Shown: positions 35,459 through 45,163, numbered from the stretch's first letter. The stretch is 64,000 nucleotides of DNA from Methylotenera sp. (GCF_030684185.1 NZ_JAUXOY010000016.1:124001-188000), one strand, 5' to 3'. The notes: generated from the letters alone by a model not told the origin. Translations and numbers: made by a program.

Positions 35459-37824
35459 GTCCAGCTATCTTCCTCTGGCAAATCAACACCGTATTCATAA
35501 GCATATTGACGGCACTCAATCTGCCTGTTGCGTAATTTTTCCTGAACATGCGCACCAATTATCTGCAGGCTAGGAATGCGGTTAATAGCGTCAATGGCCA
35601 AGCTAAAACGGTCAATCTCGTTCTGAATCGCCAGCTCCAACGGTGTGTTAATACTTCCTTTTTCCTTATAACCGCGCACATGCAAATTATCGTGATTGGT
35701 GCGACGATAAGTAAGGCGATGAATCAGGTATGGGTAGCCGTGAAAATTAAAAATAATCGGCTTATCCACTGTAAACAAACTATCAAAATCACAATCAGAA
35801 AGACCGTGCGGGTGCTCATTTTTTGGCGTCAGTTTATAAAGATCGACTACATTGATAAATCTAATCTTAAGCTGTGGAAAGTGTTCTCGCAGCAATACTG
35901 TGGCTGCCAATGCCTCTTTGGTGGGAATGTCACCGGCACATGCCATCACCAAATCAGGTTCGGCGCCTTCATCATTACTAGCCCATTCCCATATACCAAC
36001 ACCCTTGGTGCAATGCGTAATGGCCGCATCCATATCCAGATACTGTAGATGCTTCTGCTTGTCGCAAACGATAACGTTGATGTAATCTGTGCTGTTCAGG
36101 CAATGATTGGCCACGGATAGCAGGCAGTTCACATCTGGCGGCAAATAGATGCGCGTTACTTCCGGGCTTTTATTCACGACAATATCAAGAAAGCCTGGAT
36201 CCTGATGGGTAAAGCCATTGTGATCCTGCCGCCAGACCGTAGACGTAATCAGCAAGTTAAGTGAAGAAACTGGTGCGCGCCAAGGCACTACTTTAGACAT
36301 GGCTAGCCATTTAGCATGCTGATTGAACATAGAATCAATGACATGCACAAAAGACTCATAAGTAGAGAAAAACCCATGTCGTCCCGTGAGTAAATAGCCT
36401 TCTAACCAGCCTTCTACCGTATGCTCGGATAGCATCTCCATCACCCGTCCATCTGGCGACAGTTCTCCACCATCGGCATCTTCTGGCAAATAGTCGGCTA
36501 GCCAGGTTTTTTTGCTGACTTCGTAAATATCATCTAGTTTATTAGAGCTGTTTTCATCAGGCCCAAACACACGAAAGTTATGCATATTTTGACGCATAAT
36601 ATCTCGCAAAAACTTGCCTAACGGCTTTGTATTTAGGGCTGACACCTTGCCTGGGGCATCCAAAGCCAGTGCATATTCATTAAAGTCCGGCATTCGTAAG
36701 GCCTTGCGCAACAAACCACCATTGGCATGCGGGTTAGCACTCATTCGGCGGTTACCAACTGGCGCGAGGGCTTTGAGTTCTGGCCGAAACTTGCCAGTGT
36801 CATCAAACAAATTTTCTGGCTGGTAACTGCGCAACCAAGATTCTAATTTTTTTAAATGTTCCGGGTTGTCTTTAATGTTGCTCATAGGCACTTGGTGGGC
36901 GCGCCAAAAACCTTCCACCTTATGGCCATCCACTTCTTTTGGTCCAGTCCAGCCTTTCGGGCTACGCAACACAATCATCGGCCAACGTGGACGCGTGGGT
37001 TTACCGCTGTCGCGTGCTTCTTTCTGTATGCGCTGTATTTCGTTTACACATATTTCCAGCGTGGCTGCCATCGCCTGATGCATGATGTCAGGATCACTGC
37101 CTTCTACAAAGTAAGGCGTCCAGCCGTATCCAATAAATAAGTTTTCCAGTTCTTCATGTGAAATGCGCGAAAGAATGGTCGGATTATTAATTTTATAGCC
37201 ATTAAGATGCAAAATAGGCAACACTGCGCCATCACGGATGGGATTTAGAAACTTATTAGAATGCCAGGAAGTGGCAAGCGGGCCTGTCTCGGACTCACCG
37301 TCACCCACCATCACAGTCACCAACAAATCGGGGTTGTCATAAGCCGCGCCAAAGGCATGAGAGATGCTATAACCTAACTCGCCGCCTTCGTGAATCGAGC
37401 CTGGCATTTCAGGTGTGCAGTGACTGCCAATTCCACCAGGAAATGAGAACTCTTTAAAAAACTGGCGCAGACCCTGTTCATCCTCACCCTTATTTGGATA
37501 AACCTCGCTGTAAGTGCCTTCCAGATAAGCTGGGCCGAGTACGCCTGGTGCGCCGTGACCAGGGCCTGCAAGAAAAATGGCATTCAAGTCATACTTTTTT
37601 ATCAGGCGATTTATGTGAATGTAAGCAAAACTTAAACCGGGGCTTGAGCCCCAATGCCCCAGCAAACGCTGCTTGATATGCTCTGATTTAAGCGGTTCTT
37701 TTAGTAATGGATTGCTACGCAGATAAATCATGCCAGCAGACAGATAGTTGCTGGCACTCCAATATTTGTGAATAGCATCCAGCTCTAGCTCAGATAATGG
37801 CTTAATCGTTTGCAGGGTAGTCAT
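35446..37824 (-). CDS. xfp: Xylulose-5-P/fructose-6-P phosphoketolase
   Basis: A thiamine-diphosphate enzyme that splits xylulose 5-phosphate or fructose 6-phosphate with phosphate into acetyl phosphate plus glyceraldehyde 3-phosphate or erythrose 4-phosphate. The 792-aa length matches the family. Visible motifs include GPGHGAPG, the ThDP-binding [15 protein letters not shown], the SPKGWTGPK loop, [10 protein letters not shown] and [13 protein letters not shown]. It is the first gene of a six-gene unit with ackA directly downstream (13-base overlap). In an RuMP methylotroph fructose 6-phosphate is abundant, so this could give fast acetyl-P and ATP. A -10-like TATAAT (37913-37908) and a partial FNR-type site lie upstream. 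Confidence 0.96.
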   Translation of the reverse strand: MTTLQTIKPLSELELDAIHKYWSASNYLSAGMIYLRSNPLLKEPLKSEHIKQRLLGHWGSSPGLSFAYIHINRLIKKYDLNAIFLAGPGHGAPGVLGPAYLEGTYSEVYPNKGEDEQGLRQFFKEFSFPGGIGSHCTPEMPGSIHEGGELGYSISHAFGAAYDNPDLLVTVMVGDGESETGPLATSWHSNKFLNPIRDGAVLPILHLNGYKINNPTILSRISHEELENLFIGYGWTPYFVEGSDPDIMHQAMAATLEICVNEIQRIQKEARDSGKPTRPRWPMIVLRSPKGWTGPKEVDGHKVEGFWRAHQVPMSNIKDNPEHLKKLESWLRSYQPENLFDDTGKFRPELKALAPVGNRRMSANPHANGGLLRKALRMPDFNEYALALDAPGKVSALNTKPLGKFLRDIMRQNMHNFRVFGPDENSSNKLDDIYEVSKKTWLADYLPEDADGGELSPDGRVMEMLSEHTVEGWLEGYLLTGRHGFFSTYESFVHVIDSMFNQHAKWLAMSKVVPWRAPVSSLNLLITSTVWRQDHNGFTHQDPGFLDIVVNKSPEVTRIYLPPDVNCLLSVANHCLNSTDYINVIVCDKQKHLQYLDMDAAITHCTKGVGIWEWASNDEGAEPDLVMACAGDIPTKEALAATVLLREHFPQLKIRFINVVDLYKLTPKNEHPHGLSDCDFDSLFTVDKPIIFNFHGYPYLIHRLTYRRTNHDNLHVRGYKEKGSINTPLELAIQNEIDRFSLAIDAINRIPSLQIIGAHVQEKLRNRQIECRQYAYEYGVDLPEEDSWTWPS

Positions 37825-37882
37825 CTGTCAGTCTCCTATACAGTTCATGTGGCTGATGTTACCTATCACCTATAAGATTAAC

Positions 37883-37896
37883 TTGCGATAAATCAA
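37883..37896 (-). promoter_or_regulatory. Partial FNR/ANR-like site upstream of xfp
   Basis: The 14 bases match the TTGAT-N4-ATCAA consensus at 8 of 10 positions (one half-site perfect), about 65 bases upstream of the xfp start. A TATAAT on the same strand lies upstream of it at 37913-37908. In that arrangement the site would sit near the transcription start. It may be chance in AT-rich DNA. Confidence 0.25.
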
Positions 37897-37937
37897 TGAT
37901 ACTCTAGATTATACAAACAACTTTTGCATATTTATGA

Positions 37938-38918
37938 CTATTGAATGCTATCCATTTCTTTTGGTTTACGGCTAGCAAGCAGGCTCAACATGATGCTAGT
38001 GCCCAATACCGCTATCACCACACCTAGCGATACCGCAACTGGAATCTTGAACCAATCGACTATCAGCATTTTAGTACCCACAAAGATTAATACCACAGCC
38101 AGGCCATATTTGAGCAAATGGAATCGATCGGCCATATCTGCAAGTAAAAAATACAGTGCACGCAAACCAAGAATGGCAAAGATGTTGGAAGTAAAGACGA
38201 TAAACGGGTCGCTGGTCACAGCAAAAATAGCCGGGATACTATCCATCGCAAATACCACGTCTGAGATTTCAATCAGCACTAGCACCAAGAACATAGGTGT
38301 GAACCAACGCACACCTTTATCAACAATCCAGAATTTATCACCGTGATAACCATCAGTAATACGCACATGACTGCGCAGCCATTTCAATAGTGGGTTTTTA
38401 GCAAGGTCAGGCTCATGGTCAGCGAAAATAAACATCTTAATACCAGTAATCAGTAAAAATGCTCCGAACAAATACAACACCCAATGAAACTGTGCAATTA
38501 ACCAGGCACCCAGCAATATCATCAAAGCGCGCAACACAATCGCACCCAGCACGCCATATACCAGTATTCGTTTCTGAAATTCCAGTGGTACGGCAAAATA
38601 GCTGAAAATCATGACAAAAACAAAAATGTTATCCATAGCCAAGGTTTTTTCCAGCAGATAGCCTGTTAAATACTCCATCACCTTGGTATCGGCCACATCA
38701 CGACCAGCGGTGTGATCCAGCCATCCCCATAGCACACCGCCAAATAACAGTGCTAGCGTAAACCAGACCAATGACCAAACCAGCGCTTCTTTTGCACCGA
38801 CTTTATGTGCACCTTTGCGTCCTAATGCAACCATATCAATAGCTAACATGGCGACCACAAACACGCCAAAACCTACCCACATCCACCAAGAACCTATTGT
38901 TTGTAATTCGCCCATCAA
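37938..38918 (-). CDS. TerC-family integral membrane protein (Alx/YgjT-like)
   Basis: A 326-aa inner-membrane protein with about nine helices. The TerC signature is clear: acidic residues within helices (FVVAMLAIDMVALGRK, EKTLAMDNIFVFVMIFSYF, LIEISDVVFAMDSIPAIFAVT). Family members are linked to tellurite resistance, alkaline response or manganese export; Alx is a Mn2+ exporter regulated by an RNA element. No such riboswitch is visible in the 34-base gap to the upstream AI-2E gene. Co-transcription with that gene is likely. The role is inferred from the family. Confidence 0.9.
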   Translation of the reverse strand: MMGELQTIGSWWMWVGFGVFVVAMLAIDMVALGRKGAHKVGAKEALVWSLVWFTLALLFGGVLWGWLDHTAGRDVADTKVMEYLTGYLLEKTLAMDNIFVFVMIFSYFAVPLEFQKRILVYGVLGAIVLRALMILLGAWLIAQFHWVLYLFGAFLLITGIKMFIFADHEPDLAKNPLLKWLRSHVRITDGYHGDKFWIVDKGVRWFTPMFLVLVLIEISDVVFAMDSIPAIFAVTSDPFIVFTSNIFAILGLRALYFLLADMADRFHLLKYGLAVVLIFVGTKMLIVDWFKIPVAVSLGVVIAVLGTSIMLSLLASRKPKEMDSIQ

Positions 38919-38952
38919 TTTCTCATTCCTTTATTTGTCATTGTAATTTTGA

Positions 38953-40029
38953 TTAGATTAACTCAGCCTTATCATCTGTTACTTCTTCTTCCAAATGCGC
39001 GGCCCACTCACGCCATACTGCCCATATCACCGCAAGCACAATTGGGCCTATAAACAAGCCAACCAAACCAAAAGCCAAAAGACCGCCTAGCACTCCAAAC
39101 AGCACAAACAAAAATGGTATCGGGCTAACGCTGCTAATAAACAAAGGGCGCAGAAAGTTATCTATCTGGCTAACCACCACCGCACCCCATATCCACACGC
39201 CAATGGCAGCGCCGGTATCCCCTTGTAGCAATAGCCAGAGCCCTGCCGCTCCCCAAGCTAAAGGTGTGCCAAATGGAATGAGTGCTAATATCATGGTCAG
39301 AACACCAAACATCACCGGCGATGCCAACCCGGCAACCCAATAACCTAATCCAGCGACTATGCCTTGCACTAAAGCCGTCAATAAAATACCGTAAACGACG
39401 GCACGCGCAGTCGTGCCAACTGCGTGCAAATAATCATGTACTTGCGCGCCAATAAATCGTTCCAGCACATGGCGCAGTTCTCGAACAATACGTACGCCAT
39501 CGCGGTAGAAAAAAAACAAAATCACTATTACAAAAATCAGTTTCACCAAATTTTTCCCTACACCACCCGCCAGAGTGGTGAGGTCATTTGTATGCGCAGC
39601 AAGCCACGCTTTAATGACAGACGAAACACCTTGTGGATTAGCCACAAGAGTGGCTTGTTGATGCACCAGCCAATCACCCAACCAAGGCAGACCGCGAAAT
39701 GCTTCAGGCACCGGTGGAGGATTAGTCAGAAAATCTTGCAGCACAGGGTAAGTGTTACTCAGCTCTTGCTGTGCCAGCCAAACCAGCCAGATTAAAGGCA
39801 GAAACAGCGTTAACGCGACTAACGCTGTTGAAAGGCTCGCTGCCAGCGTGTCACGGTTTTTGCACCAACGACGAATCCTTGAAGCCACAGGCCAAGAGGC
39901 ATAAGCCAACACCCCCGCCCAGGCAATTGGCGCTAGAAACGGCGTAACCACCATGAACGCAAGTAATAATAATCCACCCAGCGCAAGCCATGGCACAATG
40001 CGGCGACTAAAAGGCATGTAGTCTTTCAA
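38953..40029 (-). CDS. AI-2E transporter family (PerM/TqsA/YdiK-like) permease
   Basis: A 358-aa inner-membrane protein with the AI-2E family layout: helices near the N-terminus (about 10-80), a soluble middle (about 85-150), further helices, and the typical GxxPxxLFxxxGGLLAFGLVGLFIGP region (about 305-335, VSPIPFLFVLFGVLGG...). Members export autoinducer-2 or other small molecules or act in Na+/H+ exchange; the substrate here cannot be told. It is followed 34 bases later by terC and preceded by the UPF0114 gene (45 bases). Confidence 0.88.
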   Translation of the reverse strand: MKDYMPFSRRIVPWLALGGLLLLAFMVVTPFLAPIAWAGVLAYASWPVASRIRRWCKNRDTLAASLSTALVALTLFLPLIWLVWLAQQELSNTYPVLQDFLTNPPPVPEAFRGLPWLGDWLVHQQATLVANPQGVSSVIKAWLAAHTNDLTTLAGGVGKNLVKLIFVIVILFFFYRDGVRIVRELRHVLERFIGAQVHDYLHAVGTTARAVVYGILLTALVQGIVAGLGYWVAGLASPVMFGVLTMILALIPFGTPLAWGAAGLWLLLQGDTGAAIGVWIWGAVVVSQIDNFLRPLFISSVSPIPFLFVLFGVLGGLLAFGLVGLFIGPIVLAVIWAVWREWAAHLEEEVTDDKAELI

Positions 40030-40074
40030 ACCATCTCATTCAAATTAAGTCTATCAAACAGCTTCTTTCTACCC

Positions 40075-40608
40075 TTATTTATCTTTGCTTGCATGGTTAC
40101 CGCCAGCAATACGATCCATGACTGCAAACATGACACCTGAGAATACCAGAGTCAAATGTATACCCACCAGCCAAGCTAATTGGTAATTACCATTTTCAGA
40201 GGCCAAAACTTCTTTCACATTGATAAAATATTTCAGCAGTTCAATACCTGAAATGGCCACAATAGAACCTATCAATTTCAGCTTCAGGTCAGCGAAACTC
40301 ACATGGCCCATCCAGTCTGGCCTATCTTCATTATCGCCGGTATCAATTTTAGAGACGAAATTCTCATAACCCGCAAAAATGATAATTAGCAGCAAGTTGG
40401 CAACCAGCGTGATGTCTACAAGAGTAAGTATTCCGAGCAAAGCTGCGCTGCTGTCACCAGAAAACACCACCGGCAATATTGCAAAAAACGCTTTACCAAA
40501 CTTTACCAATAACAATCCAATACCCGCAATCAGGCCAATATAGAAAGGCACCAGTAGCCAGCGACTAGCGAACATAAAGTGTTCAATAGCGTGTTCAATA
40601 CGTTTCAT
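40075..40608 (-). CDS. UPF0114 (YqhA-like) membrane protein
   Basis: A 177-aa inner-membrane protein with four hydrophobic helices (about 12-42, 58-82, 105-125 and 138-160). The UPF0114/TIGR00645 family is recognised by RIEHAIEHFMFASRWLLVPFY at the N-terminus and NFVSKID...DRPDWMGHVSF in the middle loop. Its function is unknown. I use the ATG at 40608, where family members begin (MKRIEHAIE). A GTG eight codons upstream would also be in frame. It lies 38 bases after htpX on the same strand. Confidence 0.85.
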   Translation of the reverse strand: MKRIEHAIEHFMFASRWLLVPFYIGLIAGIGLLLVKFGKAFFAILPVVFSGDSSAALLGILTLVDITLVANLLLIIIFAGYENFVSKIDTGDNEDRPDWMGHVSFADLKLKLIGSIVAISGIELLKYFINVKEVLASENGNYQLAWLVGIHLTLVFSGVMFAVMDRIAGGNHASKDK

Positions 40609-40646
40609 TTTTGTGTTTTCCTGCATAAGCACTTTCTATAATAAGT

Positions 40647-41525
40647 TTACGTGCTACTACGCAACGCGGCAATTCGCTCTTCTAAACTAGGGTGCGTGGT
40701 AAATAACTTTTTAAAACCGCTTGCCCCGCCGCCTGATATACCCGAAGCCGCCATTTGTTCAGGCAATACTGAAGGTTCATGCTCGGCTTGTAGACGCTCT
40801 AATGCAGCGATCATTTTTTTTGAGCTAGATAGTTTTGCCGCACCCGCATCCGCCCGGAATTCACGCTGGCGTGAGAACCACATTACAATAATTGATGCCA
40901 ATATGCCTAGAACGAATTGAGCAATCATCATGGTGACAAAGAATGCTGGGCCAGTACCTTTTTCAGTTTTGAATATAATTTTGTCCACTGCATAGCCGAT
41001 GACACGCGAGAGGAACATGACAAAAGTATTCACTACGCCCTGAATCAAAGTCAGCGTCACCATATCCCCATTGGAGATATGCGACACTTCATGCGCCAGC
41101 ACCGCTTCGGCTTCATCTTTGCTCATTTTGTTGAGCAAACCGGTAGAAACTGCTACAAGCGAGCTATTTTTGGTCATCCCCGTAGCAAAAGCGTTAACTT
41201 CAGGCGAGTCGAACACAGCGACTTCCGGCATTTTAATTCCCACCATATCTGCCTGTGCACGCACCGTTTTCATTAGCCAGATTTCCGTCGGTGTACGTGG
41301 TTCTTCTATCACCACTGCACCAGACATGCGTTTAGCTGACCACTTGGACATCGCCAGCGAGATGAAAGCACCGCCAAAACCCATAATCGCAGCAAAAGCC
41401 AGCAAGTTACCTAAATCAAGGCCGTTCTCATTCAAATACGGCTCTACGCCTAGTATGCGCATGGTGACAGAAAGCACCAGCATAATGGCAATGTTAGTAG
41501 CTAAAAAATAGATGATACGTTTCAT
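40647..41525 (-). CDS. htpX: Membrane zinc metalloprotease HtpX
   Basis: HtpX degrades misfolded inner-membrane proteins together with FtsH. The 292-aa protein has two N-terminal helices, the zinc motif HEVSH (residues about 140-144), two further helices and the third-ligand region [14 protein letters not shown]. The chosen ATG (41525) has GGAG six bases upstream; the ATG four codons earlier overlaps that site and is less likely. It may head the htpX-UPF0114-AI2E-terC series, all on one strand with gaps under 50 bases. Confidence 0.94.
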   Translation of the reverse strand: MKRIIYFLATNIAIMLVLSVTMRILGVEPYLNENGLDLGNLLAFAAIMGFGGAFISLAMSKWSAKRMSGAVVIEEPRTPTEIWLMKTVRAQADMVGIKMPEVAVFDSPEVNAFATGMTKNSSLVAVSTGLLNKMSKDEAEAVLAHEVSHISNGDMVTLTLIQGVVNTFVMFLSRVIGYAVDKIIFKTEKGTGPAFFVTMMIAQFVLGILASIIVMWFSRQREFRADAGAAKLSSSKKMIAALERLQAEHEPSVLPEQMAASGISGGGASGFKKLFTTHPSLEERIAALRSST

Positions 41526-41610
41526 TACAAACTCCATAATATAAAATATTGAGGCTTAAAATTAAATTGCGCTTACCTCAGGCCGAAATTTTTACAAATA
41601 TTAAACTTAA

Positions 41611-41958
41611 TTATTCTTCATCAGCTAACTTGATGGTGGCAGAATCATGTGAATATTGACGCAAACGCTCAAGGCGTCTCACTAGAGTGCGCTCACAGCG
41701 GTCACTTGCACGATCAATAGCAACATAAAGATCAGCTTCAGTATCTTCTATCACAATGTTATTTTGACCAACCAACGCAAGGTTAATCTGGCATCTTTTA
41801 TCAATACCACCTCGTGGTCCATTAATGTCCGCCAAACTCACCCTTGCATGAATGATTTGCCCATCGTTACGATCAAGCGCAAATTGCATGCGCTGAGTAG
41901 TGTAGTGTCGAATACCCTCAGTGATGGAAAAACCGTTTGTTTGAATATCAAGTTGCAT
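41611..41958 (-). CDS. HPF/RaiA-type ribosome hibernation factor
   Basis: A 115-aa ribosome-associated protein of the HPF/YfiA family, which binds the 30S decoding region and promotes inactive ribosomes or dimers. The fold is seen in MQLDIQTNGFSITEGIRHY, FALDRNDGQIIHARVSLADING, an RCQINL strand and EADLYVAIDRASDRCERTL. I place the start at 41958, where GGAG lies six bases upstream. A longer reading to 42099 would overlap the divergent nhaR gene and has an unlikely N-terminus. It is transcribed divergently from nhaR. Confidence 0.88.
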   Translation of the reverse strand: MQLDIQTNGFSITEGIRHYTTQRMQFALDRNDGQIIHARVSLADINGPRGGIDKRCQINLALVGQNNIVIEDTEADLYVAIDRASDRCERTLVRRLERLRQYSHDSATIKLADEE

Positions 41959-42081
41959 CATTGTCTCCGTATGTAAAAAATGGTCGCGCTTAATACGGAT
42001 GTATATTAGATGAATCAATATATCATAAAAATATGTAATATACTGATTGATAGCTCGTAAAAAAAGGATGATTAATAGGCA

Positions 42082-42960
42082 ATGCTTAACTACAAACAAC
42101 TACATTACTTTTGGCGTGTAGCCCGCTCTGGTAGCATTGCACGTGCCAGCGAGCAGCTGGATCTTGCGCCTCAAACGCTCAGCGGTCAGATTGGCCTGCT
42201 GGAAAATTCGTTAAAGACCACACTGTTTCGCAGGGTTGGACGAGGCTTAGAATTGACCGAGACCGGTAGATTAGCATTGTCATACGCAGAAGAGATTTTT
42301 GAAATTGGCGCAGAAATGGAACAAGCCTTGAGCGGCGGCACCGTCAAGCTTCCAACACAATTTCGCGTCGGCATTGCTGACGTGATGCCTAAATCAATTG
42401 TTTACAAACTTCTAGCCCCAGCAATGTCACTGGCAGAACCTATTAAAATTATATGTAAAGAAGATAAGCTAGAGCGCTTACTGGCTGATTTGGTAATACA
42501 CCGTTTAGATTTGGTGTTGTCTGACCGTCCAATGCCAGCTGACATCAACATCAAAGGTTACAGTCACAAACTAGTTGAATGCGGGGTAAGTTTTTTTGCA
42601 ACGCCAACATTGGCTAAACAATATAGCAAAGACTTCCCCGCCAGCCTTAATCAAGCCCCATTATTGGTACCAAACCTAGATACAGCAATGCGAGGAAGGC
42701 TTATACGCTGGCTAGACATGCAACGCATACGCCCAAGAATAGTAGGTGAATTTGACGACAGCGCACTAATGAAAGCCTTTGGACAGGCGGGGATTGGAAT
42801 CTTTACTGCGCCAACTATGATTGCCGATGAGGTAGAACACCAACATGGGGTAGTGTCGATAGGCCAAACAAATGAAATACTTGAACGGTTTTACGCCATC
42901 TCTGTTGAGCGCCGCTCCAGCCATCCAGCTGTCATTGCAATCAACTCAGCCTCTATTTAG
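42082..42960 (+). CDS. nhaR: LysR-family regulator NhaR
   Basis: A 292-aa LysR-type activator. It has an N-terminal winged helix-turn-helix (about 3-62: YKQLHYFWRVARSGSIARASEQL, PQTLSGQIGLLE, LFRRVGRGLELTETG) and an effector domain. Diagnostic NhaR features are LHYFW, RRVGRGLELTE, DRPMPAD, ECGVSFF and GEFDDSALMKAFGQ. In E. coli NhaR responds to Na+ and activates the Na+/H+ antiporter NhaA and surface-polysaccharide genes. No nhaA is in the window, though cation transporters are nearby. It is divergent from the hibernation factor gene. Confidence 0.92.
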   Translation: MLNYKQLHYFWRVARSGSIARASEQLDLAPQTLSGQIGLLENSLKTTLFRRVGRGLELTETGRLALSYAEEIFEIGAEMEQALSGGTVKLPTQFRVGIADVMPKSIVYKLLAPAMSLAEPIKIICKEDKLERLLADLVIHRLDLVLSDRPMPADINIKGYSHKLVECGVSFFATPTLAKQYSKDFPASLNQAPLLVPNLDTAMRGRLIRWLDMQRIRPRIVGEFDDSALMKAFGQAGIGIFTAPTMIADEVEHQHGVVSIGQTNEILERFYAISVERRSSHPAVIAINSASI

Positions 42961-43026
42961 CTGGCAAAACTTACCTAGACTGGTGCAAATTTACCCATTA
43001 AGAAACGGATACGCGAAATAAAAAAA

Positions 43027-43045
43027 GGCACTTGAATCAAGTGCC
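43027..43045 (-). terminator. Terminator of tRNA-Leu
   Basis: An 8-bp perfect stem with a 3-nt loop (43027-43034 with 43038-43045) is followed on the minus strand by TTTTTT. It lies 17 bases downstream of the tRNA 3' end. Confidence 0.85.
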
Positions 43046-43061
43046 CAGTTTTATACAGGAT

Positions 43062-43147
43062 TGGTGCCCGGAGCCGGAGTCGAACCGGCACACCCATAAG
43101 GCGAGAGATTTTAAGTCTCTTGTGTCTACCAATTTCACCACCCGGGC
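43062..43147 (-). tRNA. tRNA-Leu (anticodon TAA)
   Basis: The minus strand folds as a class II tRNA of 86 nt: acceptor GCCCGGG/TCCGGGC with one G-U pair, the D-loop GGTAGAC, anticodon stem GAGAC...ATCTC with the anticodon TAA reading UUA, the long variable arm of leucine tRNAs, T-arm GCCGG-TTCGACT-CCGGC, and the encoded CCA. Confidence 0.96.
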
Positions 43148-43279
43148 GGATAGCAGGTCTACATCAAATTGCGGAGCGTATTCTAACACTTTACTTTGCT
43201 TTTTTATAAGCAAAAATATGCTTTTTTATATAAATACTGCAAAAATTAACAAAAAGTTTTACTTGACTTGATACAAACC

Positions 43280-43306
43280 AAAAAAAGCGGAAACCTAGGC
43301 TTCCGT
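43280..43306 (-). terminator. Terminator after the TolC-OmpA gene
   Basis: A stem with arms 43287-43295 and 43298-43306 (inner pairs close around CCTAGG; one mismatch) is followed on the minus strand by TTTTTTTGG. It is 27 bases after the stop codon of the outer membrane protein gene. Confidence 0.8.
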
Positions 43307-43333
43307 TCAGGTCACCAGGAAGATAATTTATTT

Positions 43334-45163
43334 CTACTGGCGAATCAACTCAACACGACGATTTACAGCATTTCCTTCTTTAGGATCATTCTCGGCGATT
43401 GGCTGACTGAACCCATAACCTTTTGCGGTTAGACGGTTAGCATCCACGCCTTTTTTCACCACATACTCAAGCACTGCTTTTGCACGCTTTTCTGATAATG
43501 CCTGATTATAATCAGCTTTTGAAGTGTCGCGCTGATCTGTATGTCCTGCGATTTCAACACTTGAATCACCCCATTCTTTTAGCGTGATAATTGCATTATC
43601 TAAAACCGGATATGATACTGCTTTGATTCTGGCGCTGTTTATCTCAAATTGAACATCTGGCACCACCTTATTGGCAAGTGGTTTAATTTCTATTTTTGCT
43701 GGTTCTGGTGTTTTAAGTGTAGTTAATGTTGAGCTTAATGGTTTTGCATTGGCCAAAAGTTCAGCTTTATCTACAACAACTTGGACTGGTGCTATTGCTT
43801 GGCACACATTTTCATTGTCCATATAGCTTTCACGCTTGTATTCTGGCAAACCACCGCGAGCCGCACCAATTTTATTTAACAACTCACCTTGTCCAGCGTA
43901 TGTTCTGGCGTATGCCGTTTGAATATCAAATTGTGTGTTGGTTAATGATCGTTTTGCTTGAAAGTATTCATTTTCAGTATCTAACAAATCCAGCAACGTG
44001 CGCTGACCGATGTCGAATTGTTTACGATAGGCTTCACGCGCATTTTCGATAGAGTTTTTATGGTTTGTACGATATTTTTCTTGCTCTTTAAGCTGCTGAA
44101 TATCGTTGTATGCAATTACCACAATCTGACGCGTATCTACACAGGCTTTATCACGCAAGTCTTTGGAGTTGTTTAACTTTTCTGCAGTCATTTTAACTGC
44201 GTTCTGATCAGAAAAACCATTGAATAAATTGAAATTCATGGTGAGTTCAAGCAAATCAGCGGCACTTGAGCTGTAACGACCATCTGAACTTACGCCTAGA
44301 TTTTTACGTGCCTGCAAATCCAACTTGGGCATATAACGCGCTTCTCTCGTTTTTATCTCATTTTTACTTGCCTGAATGTCTTCAATGGTTGAAAGCAAGT
44401 CAGGATTTTGATTGTAAGCCACTTTTAATGCTTCAGCTGAAGTGGGTTCTACACCTGCATTAAAAAAAGTAGGTGCTTCTAAGGTTTCTGGCGGCAATTC
44501 GCCATACAATCTTTGTAAGCGTGCCGTTACATCGTGCAAATTGGTTGTTTCAGTCAGTAAGTTGGCTTCTGCTAAGGCCAAACGTCCTGAGGCTTGCTCT
44601 AGGTCAACTTTTCGAGCAACACCCGCATTGACACGCTCTTGAATACGATCAAAAAGTTGTTTGTGTACGACATAGTTATCTTTTGCAAACTGACTTAGCT
44701 CGCGATAGCGCATTGTGTCGATATAAGCACGCATAAATTCAAGCGTGGTGTTTTGCATGGTACTTTGTAGCTCGTAATAACGCACACGATTGGCGTGGCC
44801 CAAACGCTTAACTTCATTACTAGTAGCAAAGCCATCAAAAATCATTTGCCTTAACACCAGTTCATTATTAAAGCGGGGAATGCTTGTACCATCAGCCGGT
44901 TTGAGTAACTCCTCCTGCTTTCTGTAAGTTGAGACTATATCGGCTTTAGGTAAAAAACCACCGCGCACGACATCTTGTTCAAACCCGGATTCTAAAAAAC
45001 GGTGATATCGCGACTGCACTTCAGGGTTTGAAGTGACGGTTTTCTCAACCATTTCTTTCAAGGTAACGAAAGGCTCTGCGGCATAAGCAGCATTACTTAG
45101 CGCAACACCTGCGCCGGAAGCCAATACTAAGGCAATTAATTTGTATTTAAAATTATTATTCAA
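43334..45163 (-). CDS. TolC-family outer membrane efflux protein fused to an OmpA domain
   Basis: A 609-aa exported protein. It has a signal peptide (about 1-28, AYA before the cut), a TolC/AggA-type outer membrane factor domain (about 30-440, two OEP repeats, with FQAKRSLTNTQFDIQTAYARTYAGQGELLNKIG at its end) and a linker with Pro/Lys (about 460-500). A C-terminal OmpA-like peptidoglycan-binding domain follows (about 500-609: VQFEINSARIK, VEIAGHTDQRD, LSEKRAKAVLEYV, NRRVELI). TolC proteins are the outer channels of type I secretion and efflux pumps, and most end soon after the channel domain. The OmpA tail would tether the channel to the cell wall. No inner-membrane partner genes are adjacent. 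Confidence 0.92.
   Translation of the reverse strand: MNNNFKYKLIALVLASGAGVALSNAAYAAEPFVTLKEMVEKTVTSNPEVQSRYHRFLESGFEQDVVRGGFLPKADIVSTYRKQEELLKPADGTSIPRFNNELVLRQMIFDGFATSNEVKRLGHANRVRYYELQSTMQNTTLEFMRAYIDTMRYRELSQFAKDNYVVHKQLFDRIQERVNAGVARKVDLEQASGRLALAEANLLTETTNLHDVTARLQRLYGELPPETLEAPTFFNAGVEPTSAEALKVAYNQNPDLLSTIEDIQASKNEIKTREARYMPKLDLQARKNLGVSSDGRYSSSAADLLELTMNFNLFNGFSDQNAVKMTAEKLNNSKDLRDKACVDTRQIVVIAYNDIQQLKEQEKYRTNHKNSIENAREAYRKQFDIGQRTLLDLLDTENEYFQAKRSLTNTQFDIQTAYARTYAGQGELLNKIGAARGGLPEYKRESYMDNENVCQAIAPVQVVVDKAELLANAKPLSSTLTTLKTPEPAKIEIKPLANKVVPDVQFEINSARIKAVSYPVLDNAIITLKEWGDSSVEIAGHTDQRDTSKADYNQALSEKRAKAVLEYVVKKGVDANRLTAKGYGFSQPIAENDPKEGNAVNRRVELIRQ

Noticed and set aside
35548-36048. 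Long plus-strand reading frame opposite xfp
   Set aside because: It is antisense to a fully conserved enzyme gene and its translation has no domain or credible start.
37825-37937. Mn2+ (yybP-ykoY) riboswitch expected near terC or cation ATPase genes
   Set aside because: No matching long conserved leader is present; gaps upstream of terC and the ATPase are only 34 and 20 bases.
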